64,000 nt of DNA from contig JANYJZ010000032.1 in NCBI GenBank assembly GCA_025358305.1, positions 1 through 64,000 on the forward strand, read 5' to 3'. This document shows, piece by piece, positions 1-8,473 of the stretch. How positions within the stretch are numbered: position 1 is the first letter of the stretch; the number at the start of each line of letters is the position of its first letter. The position numbers were made by a program, and so were the translations under genes. The notes beneath the pieces are model-generated. The model was not told the DNA's origin and searched no databases. It saw nothing but the letters and a program-made list of their open reading frames with translations. The DNA comes from Ignavibacteriota bacterium. Lineage in GTDB: Bacteria > Bacteroidota > Ignavibacteria > UBA10030 > SZUA-254.

Positions 1-21
1 CCTCAGACCGACTCCTCGCTA

Positions 22-44
22 TCGTGACGTCAGGGATCGTCACG
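22..44 (-). terminator. Inverted repeat downstream of the FG-GAP protein gene
   Basis: A 7-bp perfect inverted repeat (CGTGACG / CGTCACG, 8-nt loop) lies about 70 bases beyond the stop codon of the minus-strand gene that ends at 112. No T-run follows on either strand, so if it acts as a terminator it is not a textbook intrinsic one. Nothing else is recognisable in bases 1-111. Confidence 0.25.
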
Positions 45-111
45 GTTGGGACTTGAAGTGGAGCACCTTCACTCCGCACCCAACGAGAACAGGATCAGCT
101 TAACTTGGCAC

Positions 112-2208
112 TCATCTGATCAAGAGCATTTTTGTCACCGCAGACGCGCGTTGCGTCTGCAGCCTGCAGTAATAGACGCCCGTGGCGGACCCATCGGCGT
201 CCCACGTGACGCTGTATGACCCCGGGGGCTTCGATGCATCGAGAAGCGTCGCGACGCGCCGTCCGTAGAGATCGAAGACCTCCAGCCGGACGTGTTCCTC
301 GCCGCCGGGTCCGCCGGGCGGGATATCGAACTCCACGCGCGTCGCCGGATTGAACGGGTTGGGATAATTTTGCCTCAGCCGGAACCGAGCGGCGAGCTCC
401 GGCATATCGGCGACGCCTGCAAGAAGATCGTTCCGGTAGAAGTGCAGGCCCCCTTTGAGCGTTCCGACGATGAGGTCAAGGTCACCGTCCCCGTCGATGT
501 CGCCAAAGGCCGGCGCGCATTCGCGGACGGGATCGAGGTTGCCGAACGCGGTCGTCACGAGGACGAAGTTCGGCGAGGTCGAGTCGCCGGCGTTCCGGTA
601 GTAGTAGAGCTCTCCGTCGCTGTTGCCGATGTAGAGGTCGTAGAGCCGGCGCACGGGATCGAAGAGGAAGACGGGCCGGGCGTCGTCGCCCACGTCGATG
701 CTGTCATAGGCCGAAGAGACGAGCGTGGGCGCAAAGAGCGTCGGAGAGCCGTCGTTCCGGTAGAACGTCAGCTTGCCGTTGCCGCGCCCGACGAGCAGGT
801 CGATATCGCCGTCACCGTCGATATCCGCGGCGGCCGGCGAGGCGAACTGCGGCCCGGCGAGCGAGTCGGTGGGCGTGTAGACCCCGCTCGTCTTCCGGTA
901 CACGACCACCTTCCCGTCGAACCGTCCGAGAATGAGGTCCTTGGCTCCGTCGCCGTTGAGATCGGCCCAGACCGGGGCGTAGGACGAGCCCCCGGTGATC
1001 CCGGCGAAAAGCGTATCGGCCAGGACGAACGACGGGTTCGTCGTTGTTCCGTCGTTATGGAAGTACCAGATCTGGCCGTTGACGTTCCCGACGCACAGGT
1101 CTAGGACGCCGTCCTCGTCGATGTCGGTCAATGCGGGCATCGCGTCGCGGCCGACGTCGATCATCGAGAGGAAATCGCGCGTTTCGAGCTGAAACGACGG
1201 CGCACTCGCGTTGCCGACGTTCCGGAAGAACCAGAACCCATGGCGAAACATGTCGTTCAGGACGCCGACGAAGAGGTCCAAGTCGCCGTCCCCGTCGATG
1301 TCGGCGAAGACCGGCTCGTTGAACCCGAACGACGAAACGGGGTTGCCCGGCGGGTACGCGTTCGTCGTACAGGTAATGTGAGGAACCGAGGCCGTGCCGT
1401 CGTTCTGCATGAAGAAGAGCCCCTTAAAGAACTGGTCGCCGTGGAAGAGGTCCTTCGTGCCGTTGGCGTCGATGTCGACGAACGAGAGCGCCCCCGAACC
1501 GTGCATGACGTTCTTCGCCGCCACCGAGGTTGTGCACTGGTCCCCGAGGACGATGATGTTCTGGAAGGTCGACGTAACGAACGCGAACTTGGGGATCGTC
1601 GGCGTTCCGATGTTCCGGTAGAAATTGATCGATCCGTCGGCACTGTTGTTGGAGAAGAAATCGAGCGTCCCGTTCCCGTCGATGTCGGCGAACGTCGGCA
1701 CGTTGCCGAAGCCGGCATTGATGAGGGCGCCGGACGTGTCTTTCAACTGCGCCGTTTCGAGGGTGAACGCGGGCGCCGACGGTGTCCCGTCGTTCCGGTA
1801 GAACCGGATCCCCGAGAGGGAGTCGTCGGTCGCGAGGTCGACCTTGCCGTCGCCGTTCAAATCGGCGAAGAGAAACCATGTCTGGAACGGCGGCAGGGGC
1901 ACCCCGTGCGGTTCGAGAACGAAGTTCGCTGCGAAGAGTGTTCCCGTGTTCCGGAAGAAGTACCGAGTCCCGGTGAGGTCCGCGTCGAAGATGAAGAGGT
2001 CGAGGTCGCCGTCCCCGTCGATGTCGACGAACTGGTGCTCAGGCGTGTTGATGCCGCCGGCGAACGGCTGTGAGACCGGCTCCCCTGCGATGGCGACGGG
2101 GATGGTCGCGACCTCGCGGTGGAACGGCTGGGCTGCGAGCGGGTCCCGCGCGGCCAAGAGGATCAATGCGATGAACAGGGGTCTAAAGAGCGACCGGCTC
2201 TGCGGCAT
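112..2208 (-). CDS. Secreted FG-GAP/VCBS repeat protein with type IX secretion sorting domain
   Basis: 698 aa. The N-terminus is a signal peptide (basic start, hydrophobic LFIALILLAA, cleavage probably after PLAAQ). The body is a chain of FG-GAP/VCBS-type repeats with Ca-binding loops of the form DIDGDGDLD. I count about nine good copies and one degenerate one (FDPVRRLYDLYIG), which would build a beta-propeller-like extracellular domain. The C-terminal 80 residues start with the linker NYPNPFNP and end in a Por sorting domain (VYYCRLQTQ...KMLLI), so the protein should cross the outer membrane by type IX secretion. Its ATG overlaps the end of thiI by 26 bp and it is the last gene of the glcD operon. 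The repeats suggest adhesion or carbohydrate binding, but the ligand is unknown. Confidence 0.9.
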   Translation of the reverse strand: MPQSRSLFRPLFIALILLAARDPLAAQPFHREVATIPVAIAGEPVSQPFAGGINTPEHQFVDIDGDGDLDLFIFDADLTGTRYFFRNTGTLFAANFVLEPHGVPLPPFQTWFLFADLNGDGKVDLATDDSLSGIRFYRNDGTPSAPAFTLETAQLKDTSGALINAGFGNVPTFADIDGNGTLDFFSNNSADGSINFYRNIGTPTIPKFAFVTSTFQNIIVLGDQCTTSVAAKNVMHGSGALSFVDIDANGTKDLFHGDQFFKGLFFMQNDGTASVPHITCTTNAYPPGNPVSSFGFNEPVFADIDGDGDLDLFVGVLNDMFRHGFWFFRNVGNASAPSFQLETRDFLSMIDVGRDAMPALTDIDEDGVLDLCVGNVNGQIWYFHNDGTTTNPSFVLADTLFAGITGGSSYAPVWADLNGDGAKDLILGRFDGKVVVYRKTSGVYTPTDSLAGPQFASPAAADIDGDGDIDLLVGRGNGKLTFYRNDGSPTLFAPTLVSSAYDSIDVGDDARPVFLFDPVRRLYDLYIGNSDGELYYYRNAGDSTSPNFVLVTTAFGNLDPVRECAPAFGDIDGDGDLDLIVGTLKGGLHFYRNDLLAGVADMPELAARFRLRQNYPNPFNPATRVEFDIPPGGPGGEEHVRLEVFDLYGRRVATLLDASKPPGSYSVTWDADGSATGVYYCRLQTQRASAVTKMLLIR

Positions 2209-3388
2209 GGAGGTCTTTCCGCGGAGGGTAATGGTACTGGAGGGTCGTGGCGCCCTGGAGGGTCATCTCGACAAGCGCCGGGATGTCGAGCGCGGACTCC
2301 GCCCGGGCGACCTCATCGAGGTCCGCCCACGTCGCCGGCTTGCGCGGGGCGAGGAACGAGCAGCAGTCGTCGTACGGCTCCTTCGAGATGTCGAACGTCC
2401 CGATCCGGCGGGCGACCACCATCGTCTCCTCCTTGTCCGCGCCGGCAAGCGGACGGAGGATCGGATAGATCGACGCTTCGTCGATGGCGCGAATGTTCCG
2501 CAAGGTCTGCGACGCGACCTGGCCGACAGCCTCCCCGGTGACGAGCGCTTCGGCCTTTTCTTTCTTGGCGATCGCACAGGCGATGCGGATCATCATCCGG
2601 CGGTAGAGGATGATCCTGAGGTGCTGGGGGGATTGCAGTACGATCTGGTTTTGGACGTCGGCGAACGGGATGACGTACAACTTCGACCTGAGCTGGAACT
2701 GCGTAAGAAGCGCGGCGATCTGCTCGACCTGGTCCACGGCCTGCCTCGTCGTGTAGGGCATGCTGTGAAAATGGGCGAAGATGACGCTCGCCCCGCGCTT
2801 CATCATCTGCCACGAGGCCACCGGCGAGTCGAATCCCGCCGACAAGAGCGAGACCACGCGCCCGCTCACCCCCGATGGAAGCCCCCCCATCCCGCGCACC
2901 TTGGAGATGTAGACGTAGGCGGCGCCGTCGACGATGGAAATGTAGACGGTCTCGTCCGGGTGCGTCATATCGGCCCGGACCTTGTACCGTTCGCAGAGGA
3001 ACGCCCCGACCCGAGCGTTCACCTCCATGGACCGCGTCGGAAAGTCCTTGTCCGCCCGGCGCGTGTCGACCTTGATCGACGTGAAGCGCCCCTCGTCGAG
3101 GAGCACTTCGGCTGCGCGGCAGAAGATCTCCACATCCTGGTGGACCTTCAATCCTGTGCAGATGTTCGCGATCCCGAAGACGAGACTCAGCCTCCGGACG
3201 ATCTCCTCCACGGGAGAATCGGCCTCAAGGGCGACGATGAAGCGCCCGTACCCCCCGCCGACGGCGTTCCGGGGGACGAGCCCCTCGAGGACAGCGCGGA
3301 CGTTCGCCAAGAGCTGCCGCTCGAAGAAACCGCGGTTGTTGCCCTTGAGAATGATCTCATGATGATGGAGGATGATGGCCGGCTTCAC
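2183..3388 (-). CDS. thiI: tRNA 4-thiouridine synthase ThiI (tRNA sulfurtransferase)
   Basis: 401 aa. An N-terminal ferredoxin-like/THUMP region (about 1-170) that binds tRNA is followed by a PP-loop ATPase domain whose loop SAGFDS is at residues 183-188. The enzyme adenylates U8 of tRNA and transfers sulfur to give s4U. In some bacteria it also feeds thiamin thiazole synthesis. A conserved YDDCC segment near the C-terminus fits the family. The length matches the short form without the C-terminal rhodanese domain of the E. coli protein, so sulfur relay must use another carrier. The start is GTG at 3388; no better upstream start is in frame. It lies 54 bp after the TfoX-like gene. Confidence 0.92.
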   Translation of the reverse strand: MKPAIILHHHEIILKGNNRGFFERQLLANVRAVLEGLVPRNAVGGGYGRFIVALEADSPVEEIVRRLSLVFGIANICTGLKVHQDVEIFCRAAEVLLDEGRFTSIKVDTRRADKDFPTRSMEVNARVGAFLCERYKVRADMTHPDETVYISIVDGAAYVYISKVRGMGGLPSGVSGRVVSLLSAGFDSPVASWQMMKRGASVIFAHFHSMPYTTRQAVDQVEQIAALLTQFQLRSKLYVIPFADVQNQIVLQSPQHLRIILYRRMMIRIACAIAKKEKAEALVTGEAVGQVASQTLRNIRAIDEASIYPILRPLAGADKEETMVVARRIGTFDISKEPYDDCCSFLAPRKPATWADLDEVARAESALDIPALVEMTLQGATTLQYHYPPRKDLHAAEPVAL

Positions 3389-3442
3389 CCTCTCAAGATA
3401 GGGTTTCTGCGAGGGAAATGCAAAAGAAGCACGCGCGCGGAG

Positions 3443-3850
3443 CTATTGCGACGCGCGGGGGGATCTCTTCGAACGTTTCGCACGCACTTTCGGGACTGTC
3501 CCGATGCGCGGGTCGCGCCCGAGGACGAGCCTGCAGAGCGTCATGACGGAGGACTCGAACTCCTCCTCTTCTTCGGCGACCATTTGCCACTGGGTCTCCC
3601 CTTTCCCGAGGAGCGGGATCGAGCGCAGGCAGGGAATGATCCGACGGAGGCTCGGATGATGCTCGCGCGTCGTCGCGACCCAGACACCGTTCATGGAAGG
3701 GTGTTGGGGGCGTTTCCGCAAGACAAGGACGATCTTCCCGGCGTCATAGAGAGCGAACGAGCCGAACATCGGCCGAACGACCAGTGGCCGCTCAGCGAGT
3801 AGGTCAAGGACGAACGGGAACGGCAGGGGCTTCTTTGCCGCACTCTTCAT
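3443..3850 (-). CDS. TfoX N-terminal-domain-like small protein
   Basis: 135 aa from the ATG at 3850, which overlaps the glcF stop as ATGA, so translation is probably coupled. The segment RPMFGSFALYDAGKIVLVL resembles the start of TfoX/Sxy N-terminal domains (MFG-x-x-x-LY). The middle contains an acidic run (AEEEEEFESS) and the last 20 residues are Arg/Lys-rich. No C-terminal TfoX domain is present. A competence role should not be assumed, because single TfoX_N proteins are widespread and uncharacterised. A longer reading starting at 3946 is possible but would overlap glcF by about 100 bp. Confidence 0.6.
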   Translation of the reverse strand: MKSAAKKPLPFPFVLDLLAERPLVVRPMFGSFALYDAGKIVLVLRKRPQHPSMNGVWVATTREHHPSLRRIIPCLRSIPLLGKGETQWQMVAEEEEEFESSVMTLCRLVLGRDPRIGTVPKVRAKRSKRSPRASQ

Positions 3851-5187
3851 GAGAGGCCGCATCCCTTGTGGAGTAGGCCGATAGGATGCATCACGCGTAT
3901 GTCGAGGCCTCGTTTGCGGAGTCCGTGCTCGATCTGCAGGTGGCATCCGGGGTTCGCTGTGACGACGATCTCGGCGCCGGTCGAGGCAATGTGGGACGCC
4001 TTTCTCTCCAGGAGTTCCATCGACTCGTCAAACCGGGTGATATTGTAAATACCCGCGCTCCCGCAGCACCATGTCGCTTCGGGGAGTTCCGCAACTATCA
4101 CACCCGGCACCGACGCGATCATTTCGCGGGGCTCGCGGCTGATGTGCTGGGAGTGGACGAGGTGGCACGCTTCGTGGTATGTGACGGTGCTTGGGACGGG
4201 GACCGTCGGCTGGGCGTATCCCCTCTGGGAGAGGAACTCTGTGATCTCGCGAGTCGACGCCGCGAGCTCGCGTGCGCGTGCCGCGTACTCCGGATCGTCC
4301 TCCAGAAGGGTTCCGTACGACTTGATGTGCGCGGCGCACCCGGCCGAATCGACGACGAGCGAGTCGCTTGGGCAGCTGGAAAAGAGATCGACGGTCTCCC
4401 GTGCCAGCCGCCGGGCTTCGGAGCGGTCGCCGTTATGGCCGTGAAGCGCGCCGCAGCAGGGCTGGCGTTTCGGGACGATGACGTCGAATCCGTTCAAGGT
4501 CAAGAGGTCAACGGCCTGCTCGTGGAGTTCGGTGAACGCGATATTCATGATGCAGCCGGAGAGGAACGTCACGCTCCCCCGGCGCATCCCAATTGCCGGG
4601 ATCCGTTCACGGGCGACCTCGTCAAAGAACACCGCCGACGCGCGGGGGATGAGCTGGTGACGTTCGGCGAGACGGCGGGAGAAGAGCGTAAGAATGCCGG
4701 AACGGTCGACGGCTTCGCGCAGCCCGCTCCAATCGTAGAAGCGCAGGAACCGACCGAACATCGTGGTGCGCCGGTGGGAGCTCAGGATGCCGCGCAGGAA
4801 GAGCCGCTTGGTCCAGCGCGTGACCAAGGAATCGAGTCCGGCCTCTGCGACCCACTCCCGGGCCTCCTCCACGAGCTCGCCGTAGTGCACGCCGGCCGGG
4901 CATGCCGTCTCGCACGCCTGGCAATCGAGACAGAAATTCATTTCGTCGGCGAAGGCGGGCGAACACTCAAGACTCCCGTCGGAAACCGAACGGATGAGGC
5001 GTATCCTTCCCCTCGGCGAGGACTCCTCGCGCGCCGTCAGAGCGTACGTCGGGCAGACCGGGAGGCACATGCCGCAGTGGAGGCATTGATGGATCACCTC
5101 GTCGAGATGGAGGCTTCGGTCGGGGTCGAGCTTCACCGCTGAACGGGAGTGCGTATGTCCCCGGTCGTGTGCCGCCTCTCCGGTCAT
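3847..5187 (-). CDS. glcF: Glycolate/2-hydroxyacid oxidase iron-sulfur subunit (GlcF-type)
   Basis: 446 aa from the ATG at 5187, chosen because it forms an ATGA overlap with the preceding hydrolase gene. Two 4Fe-4S motifs are present, CLHCGMCLPVC (Cys 35, 38, 41, 45) and CLDCQACETAC (Cys 86, 89, 92, 96). Two cysteine-rich CCG domains follow (CCGALHGHNG and CCGSAGIYN). This is the electron-transfer subunit that accepts electrons from a GlcD-type flavoprotein and passes them to the quinone pool at the membrane. Its partner glcD is two genes upstream in the same operon, not adjacent. No GlcE is present, so glycolate, D-lactate or another 2-hydroxyacid is possible as substrate. Confidence 0.9.
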   Translation of the reverse strand: MTGEAAHDRGHTHSRSAVKLDPDRSLHLDEVIHQCLHCGMCLPVCPTYALTAREESSPRGRIRLIRSVSDGSLECSPAFADEMNFCLDCQACETACPAGVHYGELVEEAREWVAEAGLDSLVTRWTKRLFLRGILSSHRRTTMFGRFLRFYDWSGLREAVDRSGILTLFSRRLAERHQLIPRASAVFFDEVARERIPAIGMRRGSVTFLSGCIMNIAFTELHEQAVDLLTLNGFDVIVPKRQPCCGALHGHNGDRSEARRLARETVDLFSSCPSDSLVVDSAGCAAHIKSYGTLLEDDPEYAARARELAASTREITEFLSQRGYAQPTVPVPSTVTYHEACHLVHSQHISREPREMIASVPGVIVAELPEATWCCGSAGIYNITRFDESMELLERKASHIASTGAEIVVTANPGCHLQIEHGLRKRGLDIRVMHPIGLLHKGCGLS

Positions 5188-5843
5188 GGTTTCCCGAGGT
5201 GGCCGGAGATCCACTTCATCATGTCGTTCAGGGTCTCCTCGCCGATCTGGTGCCCCATGTCGTATTCGCGGTAGGTGAGCGTCGCATTCGCCAGTTCCAG
5301 GAGCTCCTTCGCCCTGCGGCCGAAGGAGACCGGGATCACCGGATCATAGATGCCGTGCGTGACGAAGAAGGGCTTCCCCCGGATCTGGTCCCAGGCGAAG
5401 CGCAGATCGGTCTCTTCCGGAACGTAGCCGCTGTTCGCGATGACGCCGTGGACGGACGCCGGGTCGGTCAGCGCGATCGCGTACGACATGATCGTTCCCA
5501 TGCTGAAGCCGCCAAGAAAGATCCTCGACCGGTCGACAGGGTATCCTTTGCCGACGTCCTCGACGAACTGTCGGACCTTGTCGTAGCTCGTCTTGAACAT
5601 CGCCGGCTCGGGTTTCCCCACTTCCTCGAGGTCGTACCAGGTATACCCGCCGCCGAACTGAAAGGGGAACGGGGCGCGGGGGGTGACGATGAAGAGCCGC
5701 TCATCGAGGTATTCCGAGAGCCCGAGGAGATCGTCCTCGTTCGCACCGCGGCCGTGGAGGAGGATCAGCAGCGGCGCCGGCGTGCCGGAGCGGCGGCGGG
5801 GTTGGAGCATCTTATGCGTCAGCGACGTAGGGATGAGGTTCAT
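5184..5843 (-). CDS. Carboxylesterase/phospholipase-type alpha/beta hydrolase (MhqD-like)
   Basis: 219 aa from the ATG at 5843; a longer frame to 5954 would overlap the upstream gene. This is an alpha/beta-hydrolase fold of the small carboxylesterase (YpfH/MhqD) type: oxyanion region LLHGRGANEDD, nucleophile elbow GFSMG, acid in GIYDPVIP and histidine in DMGHQIG. There is no signal peptide, so it is cytosolic. It directly follows a ring-cleaving dioxygenase of the MhqO type; in Bacillus, hydrolase/dioxygenase pairs of these families protect against quinones. A shared role in hydroquinone or aromatic breakdown is plausible, but the substrate is not readable from the sequence. Confidence 0.85.
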   Translation of the reverse strand: MNLIPTSLTHKMLQPRRRSGTPAPLLILLHGRGANEDDLLGLSEYLDERLFIVTPRAPFPFQFGGGYTWYDLEEVGKPEPAMFKTSYDKVRQFVEDVGKGYPVDRSRIFLGGFSMGTIMSYAIALTDPASVHGVIANSGYVPEETDLRFAWDQIRGKPFFVTHGIYDPVIPVSFGRRAKELLELANATLTYREYDMGHQIGEETLNDMMKWISGHLGKP

Positions 5844-5877
5844 GGTCGTAGAGGAATTATTGTACACGAATAATGCT

Positions 5878-6948
5878 TCACCAAAGATCGAGCCCTTCCT
5901 CGATCTCCTTCCTGCGGCCCGCGAGCCACGGAGGAAGACGCAGCGCGCTGCCAAGGGTCGGTTCCGGTTCGTCGGCCAGGAACCCCGGCCCCGCGGTCGC
6001 GATCTCCAGGACGTGCCCGTCGGGATCGGCGAAGTAGATCGAACGAAAGTAGATCCGGTCCATCACCGGAGAGACGGGGATGTGCAGGTGGAGGAGCTTC
6101 TCGCGCCACTCCAGCTGCTGATCGGCATCCCGGACCGCAAACGCGAAATGATGCGTCAATCCCGTGCCGATCTCCCCCTCGCGCATCGTGCCGCGCTGAT
6201 ATTCAAAATAGGTGATGACGCTTCCGGGCGCTCCGCCGTTCATGCCGAAGTAGTAATGCGGGGAGGCCGGGTCATCAAAATTCACCGTCTTCTTCATCCG
6301 CTGGAACCCCAGGAGCTCCGTGTAGAACGCGTCGGTCGCGATGATATCCGAGGCGATGGCCGTGATGTGATGGAGACCCGTGAGGCGCATCTCGGGCGAG
6401 ATGCTCTCGACCGGCTCCGGCCACGTCTTGGCGGCGATCGCTTTCTCATCGCGGCCTTCGCGGGTCTGCGCAACGGGAGGCTTGATCATGTGTGTACCAA
6501 GCTCGCCGGCGGGCTCGTCGACGCTCCAGCCGGGTCCGCGCGTCGCAATTTCCAAAATGAGGCCGTCCGGGTCGGTGAGGTAGATCGACGAGAAGTAGGT
6601 CCTGTCGTACGGCCCCGTCACGTGGAGGCCTTTGCCGGTGAGGAAGCGCTTCCACCGAAGCTGCGCCTCCGGCGTTTCGACCTCGAGGGCGACGTGGTGC
6701 GTCGTGCCGATCCCCCACCTCCCTTTCGGGAGGTTCGACCACTCGAAGAACGTCAGAAGCGTGCCCGGGGTGCCGACCCGGTCGCCGAAATAGAGATGGT
6801 AGCTCCCGGGGTCGTCATAATTGACCGTCTTCTTTACGAGGCGGAACCCGAGCACTGCCGTATAGAACGCCACCGTGCGCCGGACGTCGGAGCACACGGC
6901 GGTCAAGTGATGGATGCCAAGAAGCGACGCGGGGTCGGTCAGAGCCAT
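5878..6948 (-). CDS. Ring-cleaving dioxygenase, two VOC domains (MhqO-type)
   Basis: 356 aa built of two vicinal-oxygen-chelate domains. Each domain repeats the same pattern: a first HH (GIHHLTAV near residue 13; GLHHITAIASD near 190), a second HH (THHVALEV; THHFAFAV) and a glutamate in GLILEIAT or GHVLEIAT. These give the His-His-Glu metal site typical of extradiol-type dioxygenases and glyoxalases. The two-domain length and the VKKTVNYDDP segment match the MhqO/MhqA/MhqE group linked to hydroquinone detoxification. The ATG overlaps the 3' end of glcD by 10 bp. A glyoxalase-like activity cannot be excluded. Confidence 0.85.
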   Translation of the reverse strand: MALTDPASLLGIHHLTAVCSDVRRTVAFYTAVLGFRLVKKTVNYDDPGSYHLYFGDRVGTPGTLLTFFEWSNLPKGRWGIGTTHHVALEVETPEAQLRWKRFLTGKGLHVTGPYDRTYFSSIYLTDPDGLILEIATRGPGWSVDEPAGELGTHMIKPPVAQTREGRDEKAIAAKTWPEPVESISPEMRLTGLHHITAIASDIIATDAFYTELLGFQRMKKTVNFDDPASPHYYFGMNGGAPGSVITYFEYQRGTMREGEIGTGLTHHFAFAVRDADQQLEWREKLLHLHIPVSPVMDRIYFRSIYFADPDGHVLEIATAGPGFLADEPEPTLGSALRLPPWLAGRRKEIEEGLDLW

Positions 6949-8393
6949 GCTACCTCCTCGAACTTCAGGATCTTGTCGCGGTCCCGAGGAAGCGTTCCTT
7001 CACATTTCGGGCGCAGGTCGAATACTTTTCCCGGGTTCAATATGTTGTTCGGGTCCATCATCGTCTTGAGGGTCCGCATCATCGTCACCGAGGGGTGTCC
7101 CACCATGCTCTCCAGAAGGCGCTTCTTGTAGAGTCCCACGCCGTGCTCGCCGGTGATGCTCCCGCCAAGGGCGATCGCCGCCTCCTCCACCTCGAAGACG
7201 GTCCGCTCCGCCCGTGCGAATTCTTCCGCGTCGCGTTCGTTCGTGAGGTAGTTCGGGTGGAGGTTCCCATCGCCGGCGTGCCCGAAATTGCCGATGAGGA
7301 TGCCGTTCTTTTTCCCGATCTCGTTGATGCGTTCGATGAGTCGTGCGAGGTCCGCCCGGGGTACGGCGACGTCCTCCATGATCGTGGTGGGCTTGACCCG
7401 GGCGAGCGAGGTGAACGCGGACCGCCGGGCGACCTTGAGCCGGACCGATTCCGCCTCCGATTGCGCGGTCGTCACCGATGTCGCTTGGTATTGGCGGCAG
7501 ATCGCGGCGATGCGCTCCGCGTCCTCCGCGACGACCGGCCGGCGGCCGTCGACCTCGATGAGGAGCATCGCCTCGGCCTCGAGCGGAAGCCCGAGATGGG
7601 TATAGGCGTCGACGCAGCGGATGGTCGTGTTGTCGAGGAACTCGAGCATGGCGGGGGTGATCTTCGCGGCGATGATCGCCGAGACCGTCTTGGCGGCTTG
7701 GTCCATCGACGCATAGAAGGCGATCATCGTCGTGTGCGTTTCGGGCTGCGGAATAATTTTTAAGAGCACCTTCGTGAAGATGCCGAGCGTCCCTTCCGAG
7801 CCGACGAGGACGTCCTTCAGGTTGTATCCTGCCACGTCCTTCACCGATTTACCGCCGGTGCGCAGGATCTCGCCCGTCGGAAGCACCGCCTCGAGGCCCA
7901 TGACGTAGTTCTTCGTCACGCCGTACTTCAGGCCGCGCAGGCCGCCGGAATTCTCCGCGACATTGCCGCCGATCGTGCAGATGCTCGAACTCCCCGGATC
8001 GGGCGGATAGAGGAACCCGAGCCTCTCGACGGCCTGATGGAGCTGGGCGGTGATGACGCCCGGCTCGACGGTAGCAGTCATGTTGTCTTGGTCGATCTCG
8101 AGGATGCGGTTCCAGTGGTTCGTCAGGAGGACGACTGAATCTACCGAGGGGAGCGCTCCCCCGCTCAGGCCGGTGCCGGAGCCGCGGGGAACGACGGGAA
8201 ATCGTTCTTCGTTCGCCAGGAGGATGATCCGAGAGACCGCTTCCGCGTCGGCCGGGCGAATCACCGCGAACGGAAGGCAGGGTGTCATCGCGGCGGCGTC
8301 GTACGAGTAGGCGGTGCGCGATTCGGGCGAATCGAGGACGTTCTCCGGCCCGACGATCTCGCGCAATTTCTTGAGTATGACCTTCTGCGTCAT
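6939..8393 (-). CDS. glcD: FAD-linked glycolate/2-hydroxyacid oxidase catalytic subunit (GlcD-type)
   Basis: 484 aa from the ATG at 8393; an alternative start ten codons upstream would leave almost no leader after the mapped promoter. The FAD-binding PCMH domain is at about residues 40-215, with PRGSGTGLSGG and ICTIGGNVAENSGG. The C-terminal FAD-oxidase cap includes the GNFGHAGDGNLHPN loop and ends with TGEHGVGLYKK and NPGKVFD. It oxidises a 2-hydroxyacid (glycolate, D-lactate or similar) and should deliver electrons to the GlcF encoded further down the same operon. It is the first gene after the promoter at 8423-8451. No Shine-Dalgarno sequence is obvious. Confidence 0.92.
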   Translation of the reverse strand: MTQKVILKKLREIVGPENVLDSPESRTAYSYDAAAMTPCLPFAVIRPADAEAVSRIILLANEERFPVVPRGSGTGLSGGALPSVDSVVLLTNHWNRILEIDQDNMTATVEPGVITAQLHQAVERLGFLYPPDPGSSSICTIGGNVAENSGGLRGLKYGVTKNYVMGLEAVLPTGEILRTGGKSVKDVAGYNLKDVLVGSEGTLGIFTKVLLKIIPQPETHTTMIAFYASMDQAAKTVSAIIAAKITPAMLEFLDNTTIRCVDAYTHLGLPLEAEAMLLIEVDGRRPVVAEDAERIAAICRQYQATSVTTAQSEAESVRLKVARRSAFTSLARVKPTTIMEDVAVPRADLARLIERINEIGKKNGILIGNFGHAGDGNLHPNYLTNERDAEEFARAERTVFEVEEAAIALGGSITGEHGVGLYKKRLLESMVGHPSVTMMRTLKTMMDPNNILNPGKVFDLRPKCEGTLPRDRDKILKFEEVAWL

Positions 8394-8422
8394 GGAGCGT
8401 GCCCGATGTGTGCTATGGGGCA

Positions 8423-8451
8423 AACGTACTCAAATCCGTTCTGAAAATCAA
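8423..8451 (-). promoter_or_regulatory. Predicted promoter of the glcD operon
   Basis: Read on the minus strand, the -35 TTGATT (8446-8451) and -10 TACGTT (8423-8428) are separated by exactly 17 nt, and TG follows, giving the TAnnTTTG form known from Bacteroidota. The expected start near 8415 leaves a leader of about 20 nt before the glcD ATG. The stretch 8394-8473 is distinctly AT-richer than its surroundings. Confidence 0.7.
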
Positions 8452-8473
8452 GGAGACGGGGCCTTGGAGTGCA

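Noticed and set aside
292..2073. Long open frames on the plus strand opposite the FG-GAP protein
   Set aside because: They are mirror frames of GC-rich repeats, with Arg/Val-rich composition and no domain; the minus-strand frame has a signal peptide, repeats and a sorting domain.
3545..3570. A tRNA T-arm-like string (GGACTCGAACTCC) in the TfoX-like gene
   Set aside because: No acceptor, D or anticodon arms can be built around it on either strand.
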